64,000 bases of DNA from Styela clava (Eukaryota > Chordata > Ascidiacea > Stolidobranchia > Styelidae), in assembly GCF_964204865.1 (NCBI RefSeq), contig NC_135261.1, positions 8,308,001-8,372,000 of the forward strand, written 5' to 3'. Positions 1 to 14,000 of the stretch are shown here, one piece after another; the stretch's first letter is position 1, and each line of letters begins with the position of its first letter. Below the pieces are notes generated by a model. That model ran no database searches and had not been told where the DNA came from. It saw only the letters and a list, made by a program, of their open reading frames with translations. The position numbers and the translations under genes were made by a program.

Positions 1-417
1 AAATACAACAACGTATGTACCGGTACCGCTTCACGTATTTAAATACGGTAGTCTACTATGCCGATGGTACCAAACCTGTGAACAGTTACCGTACCGGTAC
101 CGTAGACTGTTCTCCACTTCTTGTCTGCTCGTGGTTATTTTCCCCATATGAACTTCAGCACTGTAATACCTGAAATGGTGAATAACAATATGCAAGCCTG
201 AAATAACATCATGGCTTGTTATATCTATCTTTCAGTATTTCCTATTAGGTACCGGTATAGGCTAGACGTCTATTACCGGTACCAAGTTTTCAACGAAAAA
301 CGCGCATTCCCAAAGTAGAAACTCAGTTACACCCAAATTTGGCAATGGCGCCGCACTGCCTTTTAGTGGATGGATATAGAATTTCTCATTCCCATAAGCC
401 ATAAGCCGACTTCCACC
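1..417. other. Gene-free flank with GGTACCGGTACC-type palindromes
   Basis: I see no gene here. The stretch is marked by palindromic ACCGGTACC cores near 24-32, 98-106, 247-255 and 275-285. The pair at about 246-288 forms an inverted repeat around a short centre containing GACGTC. Similar cores recur near 10,983-11,075. Function unknown. Confidence 0.5.
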
Positions 418-2834
418 TAGGGTTGGGATTCCGGAACCAGTTTTTTAAATCCCGGTATCGGGATTTTTTTGGATTAAGTAAAAGATTGAAACAACTTGCA
501 TGACAATAAAATCACGTATTTATTTCATGTAATTGTGGATCATATATTAATATTCTAGTTCCAAGTATGCATAAATACTTATAAATGATAGTAGCCCATT
601 TGTTAATTAATTTAATAACCTTTATATATTGTGAAAAAGTGATTAACTGCAATAATAATTGCATATTTAATTGTTCATATTCAACTGTGGGTCATATATT
701 AACTACTATTCTATTTCAAAAGTATGTATTAATACTTAAGAATGTTGGTAGCCACTTTTAATTCAATAACCTTTTTATATCGTGAACTAATTAAGGTGTC
801 AAACGAGAGTATCGGTCGGAGACCAAAGACTTATCGATCAAAACTGTGGTTTCGATTCATGACTCTATAGTGACACCGTGTGTCCAAACACCAATTAATT
901 AATAACTCCCTAATTATACGACATAACTCTACCAAAATCAATAGCCATCTGGTCCTTGAAATGATGAACGCACAAGCAAAATTGGATTGGGTGGAGATTA
1001 AACCCCGCTTTCTTGAGATATCGCTTGCATCTAACAGACAGACAAACAGACAAAGATCGATAAACAAGATCGACAAGTAATGATATTTTTTACATCATGC
1101 ACTCGGTCTATTACTGAATCTGTGATAATATTATTTTTCGTCCTTGGTATTCATTTTTGATCCCGGTCTGTGTCCAATAACAAAAAATATGCTTTTCGTG
1201 AAAATTTTTCCATTGGACATGTCCGGCTTCAACCAACACATGACCTCTCTAAATCCTAAATTGCCCTTAGTAACTTCCATAATACCATTAAATTGCCGAC
1301 TCGTTTCCTTTCTCCTCGTATTTATTTTTTATATATTTATATTTAATCTCATTTGTATCCACCTATGATGAACTTATATATAGCACACACACAAGGGTCG
1401 GGAGCCTAGATGACTTTAATCGGTCTTGCACATCGACCCGCACAAAGCAATAATCAATTACTGTGGAATATTTTCGTTATTGTATTATGTTTATATTAGC
1501 ACACCTATCATAAAACACGACTATTTTCTACCCATAAAGAGTGCGATAGTCGAACACGAATAAATGGATTAATAGTTACCGATATTAGAACTGTTTTTTT
1601 TACATTGTAAACGAGAGCTTCTTCGAAGCACCTCTCATTATTGTAAATGTTGCGCGGCCGCACGGGTAATACGTGGTCTTCAAACCGACGCTGATCACGC
1701 GCTTCGGTTTTACTCGCACTTCCACGTTACGCTTACGCCCTTATTATTCTCACATTAATTAATTCTCACTTTATCAAACAACTTAATTCATTTTTGTTAC
1801 AATTCAATATGTTTCTCCCATTGCCAAAATCATTCAATAGTGTTATTGTCGGCGGTTGCGAGAGAAATGAAAGTGGAAACAAACTGTATTTCATTACAAC
1901 AATTACCGTAATTATTATCCATAAAAAACACTAAATAGGTTTAAAGTAGTTATAAACAATTTTCACAGCTGGACGTATCTTTTCACGTTATGAATTTCGT
2001 GCAAGGCCCGAGCATAATTTGGCAAAGATCATAGCATTTACTATGTCGAAACGCTTCGAGCTTTCCGACCGCCGAAACTTTCCGAAAATGATAACCGTTT
2101 TGTGTTCGAGATATGGAATAATCGTCGATTCCACCACGCTTTCGTGAAGTAATGCAGTTTACTAAATATAAGGTTTTATTAAATTTCATTGCATCAGTGT
2201 TTGGACTACCACGCGTTTCGCCAGATTACTGACGTGATTACAGATCGCAAGGGTGGTCAAAAATCACAATAGTATATTTTCATCGAATCTAATCATTTTA
2301 ACGAATTGTGGTTGAATTCGGGATTTTATTCCGATTTTGAAATTTTGGGTCGGCTTTGATCTTTCTTGTCATCGTTCATAAATTACCTGTCCCAATTTTA
2401 AGCTAAAAACCCTATCATTTCTGACGCCGGAATGCAGATATTCATAAAGACGATATAGTTGACCTTTTTTATTTTACTTTGTGTGGCTGTCCTATTTTCG
2501 TATTAAATAGTGAATAAAAACTCTGCAAAGTCAATGCGTGAATCCTGAATGCTAATTTGAGTTCAAATTATGATTAAATACGTCGGCAATAATGACAATT
2601 CTACTAGTCAAATAATAATTCCTAATAAATTTCGCACAATAATTCCACTTCCACTCAAACTGTAAGCGTGGATGGCTTTTTTTTAAATAAGTATTTAAAT
2701 AAAATGGTATAACCTACCATTTGCGAGAATATCTATATGTGGATAACAAAGCCTTAAAATTCCGGGATTTTTAGGAAATAAATGCGGGATCGGGATTGAA
2801 AAAAAACAGTCCAAATCCCGGGGTCCCAACCCTA
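418..2834. mobile_element. hAT-like DNA transposon, non-autonomous
   Basis: The left end reads TAGGGTTGGGATTCCGG. The reverse complement of the right end reads TAGGGTTGGGACCCCGG, so the terminal inverted repeats match over about 17 bp. Subterminal copies of ATCCCGG and CGGGAT occur at both ends. Flanking octamers CTTCCACC (410-417) and CTCCCCCC (2,835-2,842) agree at 6 of 8 positions, as a decayed hAT duplication would. I find no transposase frame inside. A family A dispersed repeat is nested at 803-1,075. Confidence 0.65.
803..1075 (-). repeat. Dispersed repeat family A, copy 1
   Basis: Read on the minus strand, this matches 25,640-25,893 on the plus strand. Shared marks are the TGTCTGTTTGTCTGTCTGTT run, the GATATCTC block, GTGTCACTATAGAGTCATGA and the GGTCTCCGACCGATA end. 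The family has no coding capacity that I can see. It probably represents a short interspersed element of unknown class. Short frames across it are not genes. Confidence 0.7.
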
Positions 2835-3924
2835 CTCCCCCCCTCACTGGTTGGAAAAGGTAAACTACTGACTGACTAGGCTATCTGAACTTTTCCCCTG
2901 ATCTACTGCGGTATTTTGTTTTAGATGAATAAACTGATTGATCATCAATTATGTGAAATTAAATGTGGCTATGAATCATATTTTCACGTTATCATGCCAG
3001 ACTTTCCTATTAGAAAAAGAAGTTCGATTATTCTTATTATTTCTTTATTTAAATTAAATTTTAAATAGGTTTCATTTATTGAAAGAGAAATGATACTTAT
3101 GTATTGTGTTCTGGTATAGCCTACAAGTGACTTGACAAATCAACAAATTCTGCCTCCGTATCTCTCTCTATTACTGACAGATAACGCATCGAGCTGGGGC
3201 TTAAGAATACGACGTCATTCACTCCGATGATTATCCTGTGTAGGTAAAAGGGTTTGAAACCCATAGCCTATGGATGATTATGTTCGAAAGGATCAATCCA
3301 CGAGATAAATATGAAAATCATCATAACAAATGATACATATTATTTTACTGTGCTAACAATGCGAAGAAAGAAGCCTGTATATTTTGAAAAAAGCAATGCT
3401 CAAATGCATGGCCACGGAAACCAAAATGAAGTGATAAGGGTATGCAATTTGTCACAGTGAACAATCGGTGCCGTAACCTTCACGACTTCGCCTTGGTTAT
3501 ATGTACGATTTGACCAGAGCACCAAAACCGGCACAAAGTGCGCAATTTTTAATTTGATGACGTCATTGAACACAGTAATGAATATTTTCCAGCATCGACC
3601 TGTTAGTATGGTTATAAACATTGGCTCGAAAATTTCAAATCAATGGCTACTGCAGTTTATGGGAAAAGCGATTTTTGCGCAACATGAAGAAACACTAACA
3701 AGATGAACAACAATAACATAACAACAAAACGATTGGATTTCGTGTTTCAACCATGAGAATCGAACTTGAAACAAACTATAACGAAAATTATATATACTTC
3801 CACAAAAAATAGCCAAGACTCGTCTCCCAATTATCCGGAGCATGGACCGGAATATGTATCTGGAACTTAAATATTAGCATCAAATATTTAGCGTACATGT
3901 TTGGTTCTGGCTTTTGATATAATA
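2835..3924. other. AT-rich intergenic stretch, nothing recognised
   Basis: There are only short frames without recognisable domains, and I see no RNA gene or inverted-repeat ends. It separates the hAT ending at 2,834 from the MITE starting at 3,925. Confidence 0.5.
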
Positions 3925-4447
3925 CAGGTGTCCAAAAAGTTTCGCCCGATTGTAGGATAGGATTTACATATTTATCCCGGGGGAGAGGAAAGCCGATAAG
4001 ACGGCTTATCCATATGGCGAACAACAGCCTCTCGTCCGGTTACCATTCCAAGTCGGGTATGGGATTAGTTTTTACTGTATTGTTTGTTTTCGGAAGCATG
4101 GACTTGGTGGTGGAGGAAGCGAGGAGTCCAGCAATCCTCTCGCACATAACCATCCCTGCGTGGGATTCGAACCTGCGAACCCACGCAGAGTAATTAGAGG
4201 TGCGGTGGCGAGCGTATTCCTAACGCTTAGCCCGTTGAGCCACACCTGTTGTAAAGTCTTTATTATTGTAAAGTCTTTATTATCAAATATATATTTTTTT
4301 ATTTTAAAAAAGATTTATAGTCGACCGGTTTCTTATTGGATGTTATAGATGTTGAATGTTGTAGTCCTAATTAGTCATACAAAAAAAATTATTCAAATTT
4401 GCAATTGGTAATGCTATGAAATCGGGCAAAACTTTTTGGACACCCTG
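3925..4447. mobile_element. Mariner/Tc1-like MITE with TA target duplication
   Basis: The left end CAGGTGTCCAAAAAGTTTCG and the right end, reverse-complemented CAGGGTGTCCAAAAAGTTTT, form inverted repeats of about 28 bp. TA dinucleotides flank the element at 3,923-3,924 and 4,448-4,449, the normal Tc1/mariner duplication. No transposase is present. Most of the interior is a SINE on the minus strand. A 16-17 bp direct repeat built on TTGTAAAGTCTTTATT lies at about 4,249-4,283. Confidence 0.75.
3958..4247 (-). mobile_element. tRNA-derived SINE nested in the MITE
   Basis: On the minus strand the head carries a Pol III A box (GTGGCTCAACGGGC, about 4,228-4,246) and a B box (GGTTCGAATCC, about 4,163-4,175). 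Downstream are CCACCACCAAGTCCATGC and a tail containing CCGGACGAGAGGCTG, TAGCCGTCT-like and CCCCCGGG blocks. The same central and tail blocks recur in order at 26,860-27,088, so this is a dispersed family. It lies wholly between the two MITE ends and so inserted after the MITE. Confidence 0.75.
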
Positions 4448-4449
4448 TA

Positions 4450-6023
4450 TATCAATCTTGATGAATGGTTCTCAGAATTTCGTGAACAGTCGAAATAACT
4501 CCAGTAATTTCGTTTTCACTTCAGTGACGGGCACCTTTTGTGGCCAGACAGATAGATAATTTATTTCCAAACTGCGCCACGACACAAAAATGACAATACA
4601 AGTCATAAAAAGAAAGATAAAGTCACACATGAAAGACCTTTTTCTAGGTATTCTGTTATGTTTGCTGCGAATCACGCAGTAAAATAAATTATCTTGATGA
4701 TTTTCGGATAAAAATCTCAAAAAAAAAAAGAGTTATATATTGAATAAATTTCTGGGCCTCGAAATTGACGCAAAAACAGACAGTATGTAAGTAGATAGTT
4801 TCTTAAGAGTGAAAAGCACAGTTTCTAATCTAAATTGGTCGCTTCACGTTTGTTCTATTTTTCGCGCAGCATCACGTAAATGTCACGAACGCTGTATTGC
4901 CAAATCACTACCTATAACTGTATTACGATATTTTATTTCCAAATGTGAAGTGAAGGATCAATCGATATTGAAACGTTGTTTTGCTTATATCAGAGGTAGA
5001 TACTGTACTCATATTATTGTCTCGTTTTATTCTTTCAATATTGCATTATCGTATTCAAACATTGTGTCTTCTGCAATAGCCATTTATATGTAATACAATA
5101 TGGAATGCGTAATAATTCATTGAATTGTTGATAGTGATGACGAAATACAAAAAGATACCCAAGCTATAATTAAATTATCTTTTTACCTAGATATTAGAAG
5201 TGAACTTTGGGTGTCTTTGCTAGATATCAAGATTTGGCTCCCGGTGGTTCCCTTCCAAAGTAAAAAAGTATAATTACCTCTTTTTTGAATATTGTTTGTG
5301 TTTATTTTTTACTGGTTTGATAAAATAAACTTGACTTGGGCAACAATTATATCCATTTTGGCATACTTTCCGAATAAAATTAAGCTATTGGTGTAAGGAA
5401 TTTGTTCAAAAATTATACATGCAATGACAAAATTGGAAATTTTCTATTTCACTAAAGATAAAATGAAATGCTGAAGAAATATAGTACTATGAATGTCAAC
5501 TGCACTGATATTCTACGGCTATACGCAGTGAAAAATCCCACTTGAGAAGCAAGCAATACTTGGAACAATAACAGCAGTAAAGCATGTGTGCTATGATTTC
5601 ATGTTTTTTAGTCAAAGAATCAATGTAGCGATTTCCTGGTAATATATTGTAATTTTCATTAACCTAAAATAATCTAGAAATTTGAAAAAACGATACTATA
5701 GTTCATTAAAAATGTATCAATTTGAATTGCAAAATCAGAATAAAGAAGTCATCCATTTTGATATTATTCTATAATTGATACCCCTAAAAATTTAAGAATC
5801 CCTCCGTCAATTATGACAGTTCACTTGACATATTTTCTGGAAACATTGAACAAAATCTTCGCATAATGAAGGGTAAAGAATTCCATGATTGAGAGATTAG
5901 GCAATAACAAATTGGAGAAACCCTCTTTGAAACAATACATGAAAAAGATAATATTATCAAATATACATAATTGACTAAACCCAGTGATAACATGCTCAAA
6001 TATTTCTTACTAACAGCAATAAG
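4450..6023. other. AT-rich intergenic stretch, nothing recognised
   Basis: A few short frames (for example at 4,809-5,093 on the plus strand) have no recognisable domain, no supporting splice pattern and no neighbour logic. I do not call them genes. Confidence 0.5.
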
Positions 6024-6029
6024 TTTATT
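6024..6029 (-). terminator. Candidate poly(A) signal of TRAPPC3
   Basis: AATAAA on the minus strand lies about 240 nt beyond the TRAPPC3 stop codon. The placement is reasonable, but in AT-rich DNA the hexamer is common. Confidence 0.35.
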
Positions 6030-6267
6030 GGTTTTCTTTAATCATGAAATCATGCTTTAATAATTATGCATTGAAATTGCTTTGGTTCACAAAAAATATA
6101 GTCAATCCGTTTGATTCATCGCAAAAACTAATTTCATCTGCAATCAGATGACACATGGAATCAACCTTAATCTGGAATTTTTTTTTGTGTGATGCATCCA
6201 ACATTTACCGGTAATAGAATATTAAATATTTTAAACAAAATGTAAAACTACATTTAAACCATAAAAA

Positions 6268-7323
<1,056 letters not shown>

Positions 7324-8693
7324 CTATTGTTAGTAAAAATTATATACTATATTGAATCTTGAAAAATAAAAAGAATGATATCATATATCATCTCTGTCTT
7401 GACAAAGTAAATATAACATAAATCACCAGTATCATGATATATAAAAAAATAAAACCAATGAAACTAATTGAGTTTTGCCTGCACTTACTGAATAGACTCA
7501 AATATTGTAGTCATAAATCTTATTCATGTTTTCAGAGATATGCATTTAAATAAGACAAATAAAATGAAAATACATTTTGAATCTTTCTTTATCACAGAAA
7601 AATATTGCATACCGTGTTATAAATATGTTGTAAGAGAATATAAATAACTGAAATGTCAGAATAATATATCAATTAATTATTTAATAGGTTCTTTTTATTG
7701 CACTTGTCTACAAAATGAGCCCACCACCTCATTTATTCATAATAATACTTGAAAAAAAAAATTGATATAGAAATATTTATAGCAAGATATGCGGTGATCG
7801 TAAGACCCATTCGGGAAAGAAGTGTTACCTCAATCAGCGGGTGACAATCCAATATACATATTTCTCTACAGAGTGACAAGCATTGGGAACATATTCCAGC
7901 GGAAACATAACTTTTGTGCAAAGCATCCTCGATTACTGAGACTTTTGGGTATAAGCAAACACGAACATAAGTTCAAGCAGTAAAGAATTTTTTTTCATTT
8001 TTATGAAAGCAATTAAGAAATTTTTGTTTTCTTGGAGTCACCCTGTACATCCTCATAAAAATCCTATTAACAGTTCATTTTTATTAGAAAACATTTAATC
8101 CTTACTTGTAGTTGATGATTTCCATCAAAATTAAGATATGGTCCTTCTATAACATTTCTATATGAAATGAATTAACCCATTTACTACCCCAAGATATGTT
8201 ATGTGGAAAATTCATTAAACAGCTTCTTATACAAGTTAATTCCTGAGTCAAAAACCACCACATAGTTACTCAATCTCACAATGATGGTAGAAATGGATAG
8301 TATAAGAATTAAAAAAATAATTAAAATGATAATATATTATAAAAATAAAAAACAACTGACATGATTGTTATACTAATTCCACTCTTTTTTTCTTACTTCT
8401 TACTTAATTATACATTATTACCGAAGTGGATGCAAATAAACAACAATGATGAAGTAAAATGAATTCGATAATGTTCATTGAGCTTAACCTAGGTTTTTTT
8501 TCTATTATCGTTTTGAGGAATGTGAAAAATGATGCTCCTTACATTTGCATATAGACCCACATTTTAAAGTATCCATAATATGGATAAAATTCAACTTATT
8601 AATACATGAAAAATATTGAAACTTGTGAGGTGGTGAGTATCCTACTGTACTATCGAGTCTTCAAATTCTGAATTTGCACGCAGTGTAAAACCA
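7324..8693. other. Intergenic, nothing recognised
   Basis: This AT-rich stretch between TRAPPC3 and the MADF-BESS gene holds the TRAPPC3 promoter side. A lone GTCACCCTGTACATC at about 8,038-8,052 resembles a Tc1/mariner end, but I find no partner. Confidence 0.45.
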
Positions 8694-9500
8694 TCATTTT
8701 GATGGTATTACAATATTAGAAGTTCCTGGAGATTCATCATGTTCAAGTTCAGTCTTATACATCAATTTCATTATACCCATTTTTATCTCAAATTTTTGTT
8801 TTGGTTCCATTCGTTTTAAGGCTGTAGTCATACTTGACATGAATAAATCATCTTCATCTTGAGGGCATGTTGATGAATCTGAGGCAGCAGATGTTGGCGC
8901 CGACTGCTTTTCCTCCAATAGTCTCAGTATCTCAGGTATACAAGCAAGATTTTCTGTGTTACTATTCTTCGTCATTTTGTACTGAAAAACGTGTTTTCTA
9001 GGACGTTTTGGCAATGGTGGCATACCTTCAGAACATTCTGAAGAATCAGATAAATATACGCTTCCATTTGTTGTCATTGCAAATCCACCATTTCTATGCC
9101 TAATGATCTGTGGAACTGGCAATTTCAGATCATTTTCTGCAATTTCTTGAGTGTCTTGAATAACTGCACCTGACGAAGCTGAGTGATGTAATTTTGGTCG
9201 TAAGTGAGGCTGTATAAAATTCATAGCGTTGAAGAGATACCAATCCTGTTCAATGCCAGGGTTTGTCAACGACCTCCTCCATGTTCTGCAGTATTTATCC
9301 CGCAGCGATCTCCATCTGTCGGTAGCTTCTTTCGGGCGACATTGCAGCGTATTAGCGATATCCTGCCATATAGATTCTCGCAGCTCCTTTTGACGATACC
9401 CAACATGGCTATGATCAAATAACATCGGGTGTGATTTTACTAGAGAAATAAGTATTTCATCTTTGTTTATTAAATTTGACGAATCTGCCGACATCGACAT
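8694..9500 (-). CDS. MADF-BESS domain transcriptional regulator (Adf-1-like)
   Basis: This is an intronless frame of 268 residues. Residues of about 15-100 form a MADF domain, a Myb-related DNA-binding fold: it opens ILISLVKSHPMLFD, continues with IWQDIANTL and RWRSLRDKYCRTWRR, and closes near WYLFNAMNFI. Residues of about 217-252 match the BESS motif, the C-terminal protein-interaction segment: acidic DEDDLFMSSM followed by a basic, hydrophobic helix ending IMKLMY. The middle is Ser/Pro-rich with a PLPKRPRKH basic patch that may be a nuclear signal. The MADF-then-BESS order is that of Drosophila Adf-1 and relatives, which bind DNA and regulate transcription. The first ATG gives MSMSADSS, and a second Met at residue 3 is an alternative start. 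The target genes cannot be read from sequence. It could also be a domesticated transposon-derived regulator, since MADF families expand that way. Confidence 0.9.
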   Translation of the reverse strand: MSMSADSSNLINKDEILISLVKSHPMLFDHSHVGYRQKELRESIWQDIANTLQCRPKEATDRWRSLRDKYCRTWRRSLTNPGIEQDWYLFNAMNFIQPHLRPKLHHSASSGAVIQDTQEIAENDLKLPVPQIIRHRNGGFAMTTNGSVYLSDSSECSEGMPPLPKRPRKHVFQYKMTKNSNTENLACIPEILRLLEEKQSAPTSAASDSSTCPQDEDDLFMSSMTTALKRMEPKQKFEIKMGIMKLMYKTELEHDESPGTSNIVIPSK

Positions 9501-9813
9501 GTTTGTTTGTATGCAAAAATGAAGCGAAATACGCGCAGAACGGCTGTTCTCACCAGCTGCTCAGCTCATAATATTCATTATCCAGACTGTTCTGGCATTT
9601 TCGCAAGCACCACTAATGACAGGTTAAAGGCAAAGTTTTTTTTTTTTTTTTTTTAAGGCAAAACTTTTCACACATACGATAAAAATTTGGTCAGACACTC
9701 TGTCCTAATGCGACCACGCAGTCGCTATTCCCTCTTTGGTTTGGCCGGCTGCGGCCATACAAACGCCCACGCGGACTTTTCGGCGCTCCGCGGCGTCGTA
9801 GTAGGGGCTAGGG
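9501..9813. other. Upstream flank of the MADF-BESS gene
   Basis: This holds the presumed promoter of the minus-strand gene. A 19-nt T run (about 9,636-9,654) is flanked by AAGGCAAA on both sides. The stretch 9,700-9,813 is unusually GC-rich for this window and ends with GGCTAGGG, the duplicated target of the next element. Confidence 0.5.
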
Positions 9814-11060
9814 CAGACATGGGCAAACTACGGCCCGCGGGCCAAATTCGGCCCGTTGGGTAATTCTCGATCTGGCCCGCCTGATGCTGCCACTATAGCA
9901 AACAACCCCCAAATGTACCCCATTTCATGTTGAAATCATCAAAACAAAGTTAATTTTTCCCAAAATTTGAACAAAGACTTTCGTAGGAATCAAATTACAC
10001 CAGTTTTAAGAACATAACATGTTCCACCCAGTCATTATCAAATTAAAATTTATATTCTCAAGATCTTTGGCACTCATTGAAATAATTATATCTAAGTTCC
10101 CATCCGTACGATGTACATAATTACCCTTATTGAGATAATAGGAGTTTCTGTTTATAACAATAGACAATAGACAATAAGTTTATTTCGTCGTGCAAGAAAT
10201 CACAATACAAATTCAGTATTACAGTACATATCAAATACAGTAACGGATTTCATCGCAATTGACAGGAAGTCGCGAAGGACCAGGAATGGTCATCAGAAGT
10301 CTGCGACACCAAGATTAAAAACGAGTCAATAATAAAAAATTGAAATAAGTGAAAGCAATATGCACGAAGAAAAGCTTATCCATTCATAAATTAACCAACA
10401 AGGTTGATATGAATCATTATATATGATTTGGGAGAGAAAGTAAAAATAAAAGTCGGGAAAATTCAATTGATATACAGTAATTATAAAAATAAATCACCAT
10501 ATCATTCAGCTGTGTTTTTGTACAATTGCAGCGATTAAATTTTTATATATTGTCATATGCAACATTAAATTGAGCGATCATTTTTATTTGATGAGAAAAA
10601 TTAAATTAAGCAACCTCTATGTACGAATTATAAGGCACAATTCATACTCAATGTACAACCATCCACATAAAACTTTTAGGGTAGAAAATAAAATTTGGCA
10701 CCAGGCCGATGTTAGGCGCATATATCCAGATCGGAGGCGACTCCAGCCACATCTTAGTTACAGTTGGTTAGCTACGGAGGGCAATCATTTGTCAACGAAC
10801 TGGAAAATTGTTCAGGTTGCTGAGCGACCGCACGCGCTTCAGAATCTGATTTATAGAGACAGAAAATTTGAAAATATGTGAGTAAGTAAGATAATACCAT
10901 ATTAGATAACTCGGAAGCTATATCACGGTACACAGTGAAGCGAACTAATGAACCGCTATCGTTTATATGACACAGAAGACAGTACCGGTAGGTTACCACG
11001 GTACCGGTATGGTGCTGTATGACACTGTCCAGCTGTCAGCAAAACCACAGTTTATGAAGA

Positions 11061-14000
11061 CTAACGGTACCGGTAGTTTTTGATTAAATATTTTTTATAT
11101 GTATTCTTGAAAGTCGTGTAGCCATGTGATTTTACTTCATGTGGAATATTGTTCCATATTTTAATGCCCATATACTTGATTGAGTTTTGTGTTCTTGCAG
11201 TGGAATATCTGGGCACAAAATAATTTTCACGCGCAGAAGATCGGGTGTAGTGTGTGTGTGTTTTAGACTGCTTAGTGAAATATTTATCGAATGCTTCGGG
11301 TAGGGATTTATTTTGGTGTTGATGCATTAGTTTTGCAATTTCAAAATTGAATAAGTCTGTTAATTTTAGAATGTTGAGTGACGAATAAAGATGATTAATA
11401 TTAGTTCTAGGTGCTGCATTGCAAAGAGATCTAGCAATTCGGTTTTGTAAAACATTAATTTGTCTTAAATATTTTTGTGCAGCAGCTCCCCATGCTGCGA
11501 TTCCATACTGGACATAAGATTGAAAAAGTGAAAAATACACAGAGCGCAGGGTAGATGTAGGCATGTATTGTTTGAGCTTGTAGGTGATACCAACTGCTCT
11601 GGTTATTTTTTTTACCACATGCTCAATATGTTTGTCCCATTTAAGACCAGAATCAATAAAAATTCCCAGGTATTTGTATGATAACACATTTTCTAATTTG
11701 GTACCATCAATTTTTATTGACAAGTCATGGTTTATCTGATGCTTTTGAGGAGTGATTATCATGGATTTCGATTTTTCAATATTAACTGTCAGTTTGTTTG
11801 ATACCATCCAATCATGCACCTTCATCATTTCATAGTTCACATTATTCTCTAAAGTTGGAATTGAATTATGACTGGAGAGAAGGCCGGTGTCGTCGGCGAA
11901 TAATTTCGTTAATAAGTTTGAGCAGTTGGTGAGATCATTGATATATGTTAAGAAAAGGATTGGACCTAAACATGATCCTTGTGGGACGCCACAAACTATT
12001 GGTAAAGTCTCAGATGTTACTTCACCAATTTTTACAAATTGTACTCGGTTTGTTAGGTAGCTCTTTAAAAGTGATTGGGCGGGTCCACGAAATCCATAAT
12101 TAAATAGTTTATGAAGCAAAATTTTGTGGTCAACTGTATCAAACGCTTTCTTTAAATCAATGAAAACAGAACAAACAATCTCATTATTTTCTAATTTGTC
12201 ATAGATGTATGACATCATGTCTAAAATAGCATGGTTAGTTGAGTGGTTGTCCCTAAATCCAAATTGAGACTTATTAATTATATTATGTTTAGTAATAAAT
12301 TTTACCATTCTTTCGTATATTAGTTTTTCAAAAAGCATGTTTAAACAAGAAAGGATAGAAATCGGTCTGTAGTTAGGTATTAATTTATTATCACCAGATT
12401 TGAAGGTGTTCGGTGTTACTCGAGCAATTTTGAAAACTGAAGGGTACATACCCAACTGTATTGACGCATTGAACAAAATCATAAGGGCCGGCGATATTAT
12501 GTCCACAATATGCTGAAGGAAACATGATGGAATGTTATCAGGACCAACAGCTTTGCCCTTTTTCAGGCTTAAAATACCACATATAATTTCAGAGAGTGAA
12601 ACAGGCTGAAGAAATATGGTTTGTGAGATCTTCAGATGTAAATATTTTTTGTAATCCGAAACATCATTAAATTCACTGGCTAATTTTGGACCGATGTTAG
12701 TGAAATAGCTGTTGAACTCATTTGCTATCAGCAATTTGTCAGAAGAAATAATTTTATTTTGTAACATAATTTCTGTAATAGTATTCTGTTTGTCATTCTT
12801 AACATTTACTATTTCTTTGATTGTTCTCCATGTTTGCTTTATATTGTTTCGGTTTTGCTTTAGTGTATTATGATAATAAAGTTGTTTAGCTTTGTTTATT
12901 ATTCCTTTCAGTTTGTTGCAATACCTCTTGTACAAATGCTGCTGTGACATGTTACCTTTCAAATAGTACTTATTGCGCATTTTATTTTTATTTTTGATTG
13001 ACACTCGAATACCCTTGCTTAACCATGGTTTTTTCTTAATTTTCAGGTCTTTTCTAGATAGCATTTTCATAGGGGCATGTTTGTCAATAAGATTTTTGAT
13101 TTTGAAGATAAAATCATCACATAATGCATCAAAGTTTTCCCTATTGGGTACTATTGTAGAAGACCAGCTGGTGAAGATTGAATCAGCATCCTCTCGGAAA
13201 TTGTCGATGCGAAACTGTTTCATGTCTCGTTTGTATCGAGGTTCGTTACGACTGTTGAGAGATATGTCGGAAATAGAACACAAAACTGGAAAGTGGTCGG
13301 TTATCGAGCAGGATATGACATAAGCATGGATTTTTTTATGTATGATGTTGGTGTATACATGATCAATTAATGTGCAAGATGAACTTGAGACTCTGGTAGG
13401 TTTTGTGATGATCTGCACCGTGCAATATGAAGATATCATATCCATGTATTCAGATATGGATTTGTTCAAGGAATGTTTCAAGAGGTTTATGTTGAAATCT
13501 CCAAGCAAAATGAATTGTTTGTTCGATATTCTTTCAAGAACAGCAGAAAGAGCACTTGTGAAGGTTGGAATATCATTTCGTGGATGTTTGTATAGAATGC
13601 AAATAATGAGTGTTTTGACTGTTTTATGGTTATCCGAGTTATTTAACTCTATCCAGAGGTCTTCGCAATCTGGATGATTCAATTTTATATCATGGATAAT
13701 CTTGAATTTTAAGTTGCTTCGGATATAGCATCCTACCCCTCCAGCATTTGTATCAGAGGGTTGATGAATGAAGTTATAACCAGGAATGTTGATTTTTGCC
13801 AAGGGGTTGTGTTTCAACTTGGTCTCACTGATTCCAATGATATGAGGTGGGTGTTGGAATTCAGACAGAAGATTTATCAAATAATCGAAATTTCTCTGGA
13901 TTGACCGAATATTCATATGGAAAATAGAGAGATTACTAGGATTGGAAATAGTCGATATTTCTTCTATTTCAAGAGTATCACATGAGAAGTTTGTCATGGA

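Noticed and set aside
4809-5093. 94-residue frame between the MITE and TRAPPC3
   Set aside because: No domain, no splice support, and a composition typical of chance frames in AT-rich DNA.
8030-8060. Second mariner-like MITE end near 8,040
   Set aside because: Only one end-like word is present, with no matching inverted partner within a few hundred bases.
12973-13677. Plus-strand frames of about 100 residues at 12,973-13,323 and 13,372-13,677
   Set aside because: They are shadows of the LINE ORF2 on the opposite strand.
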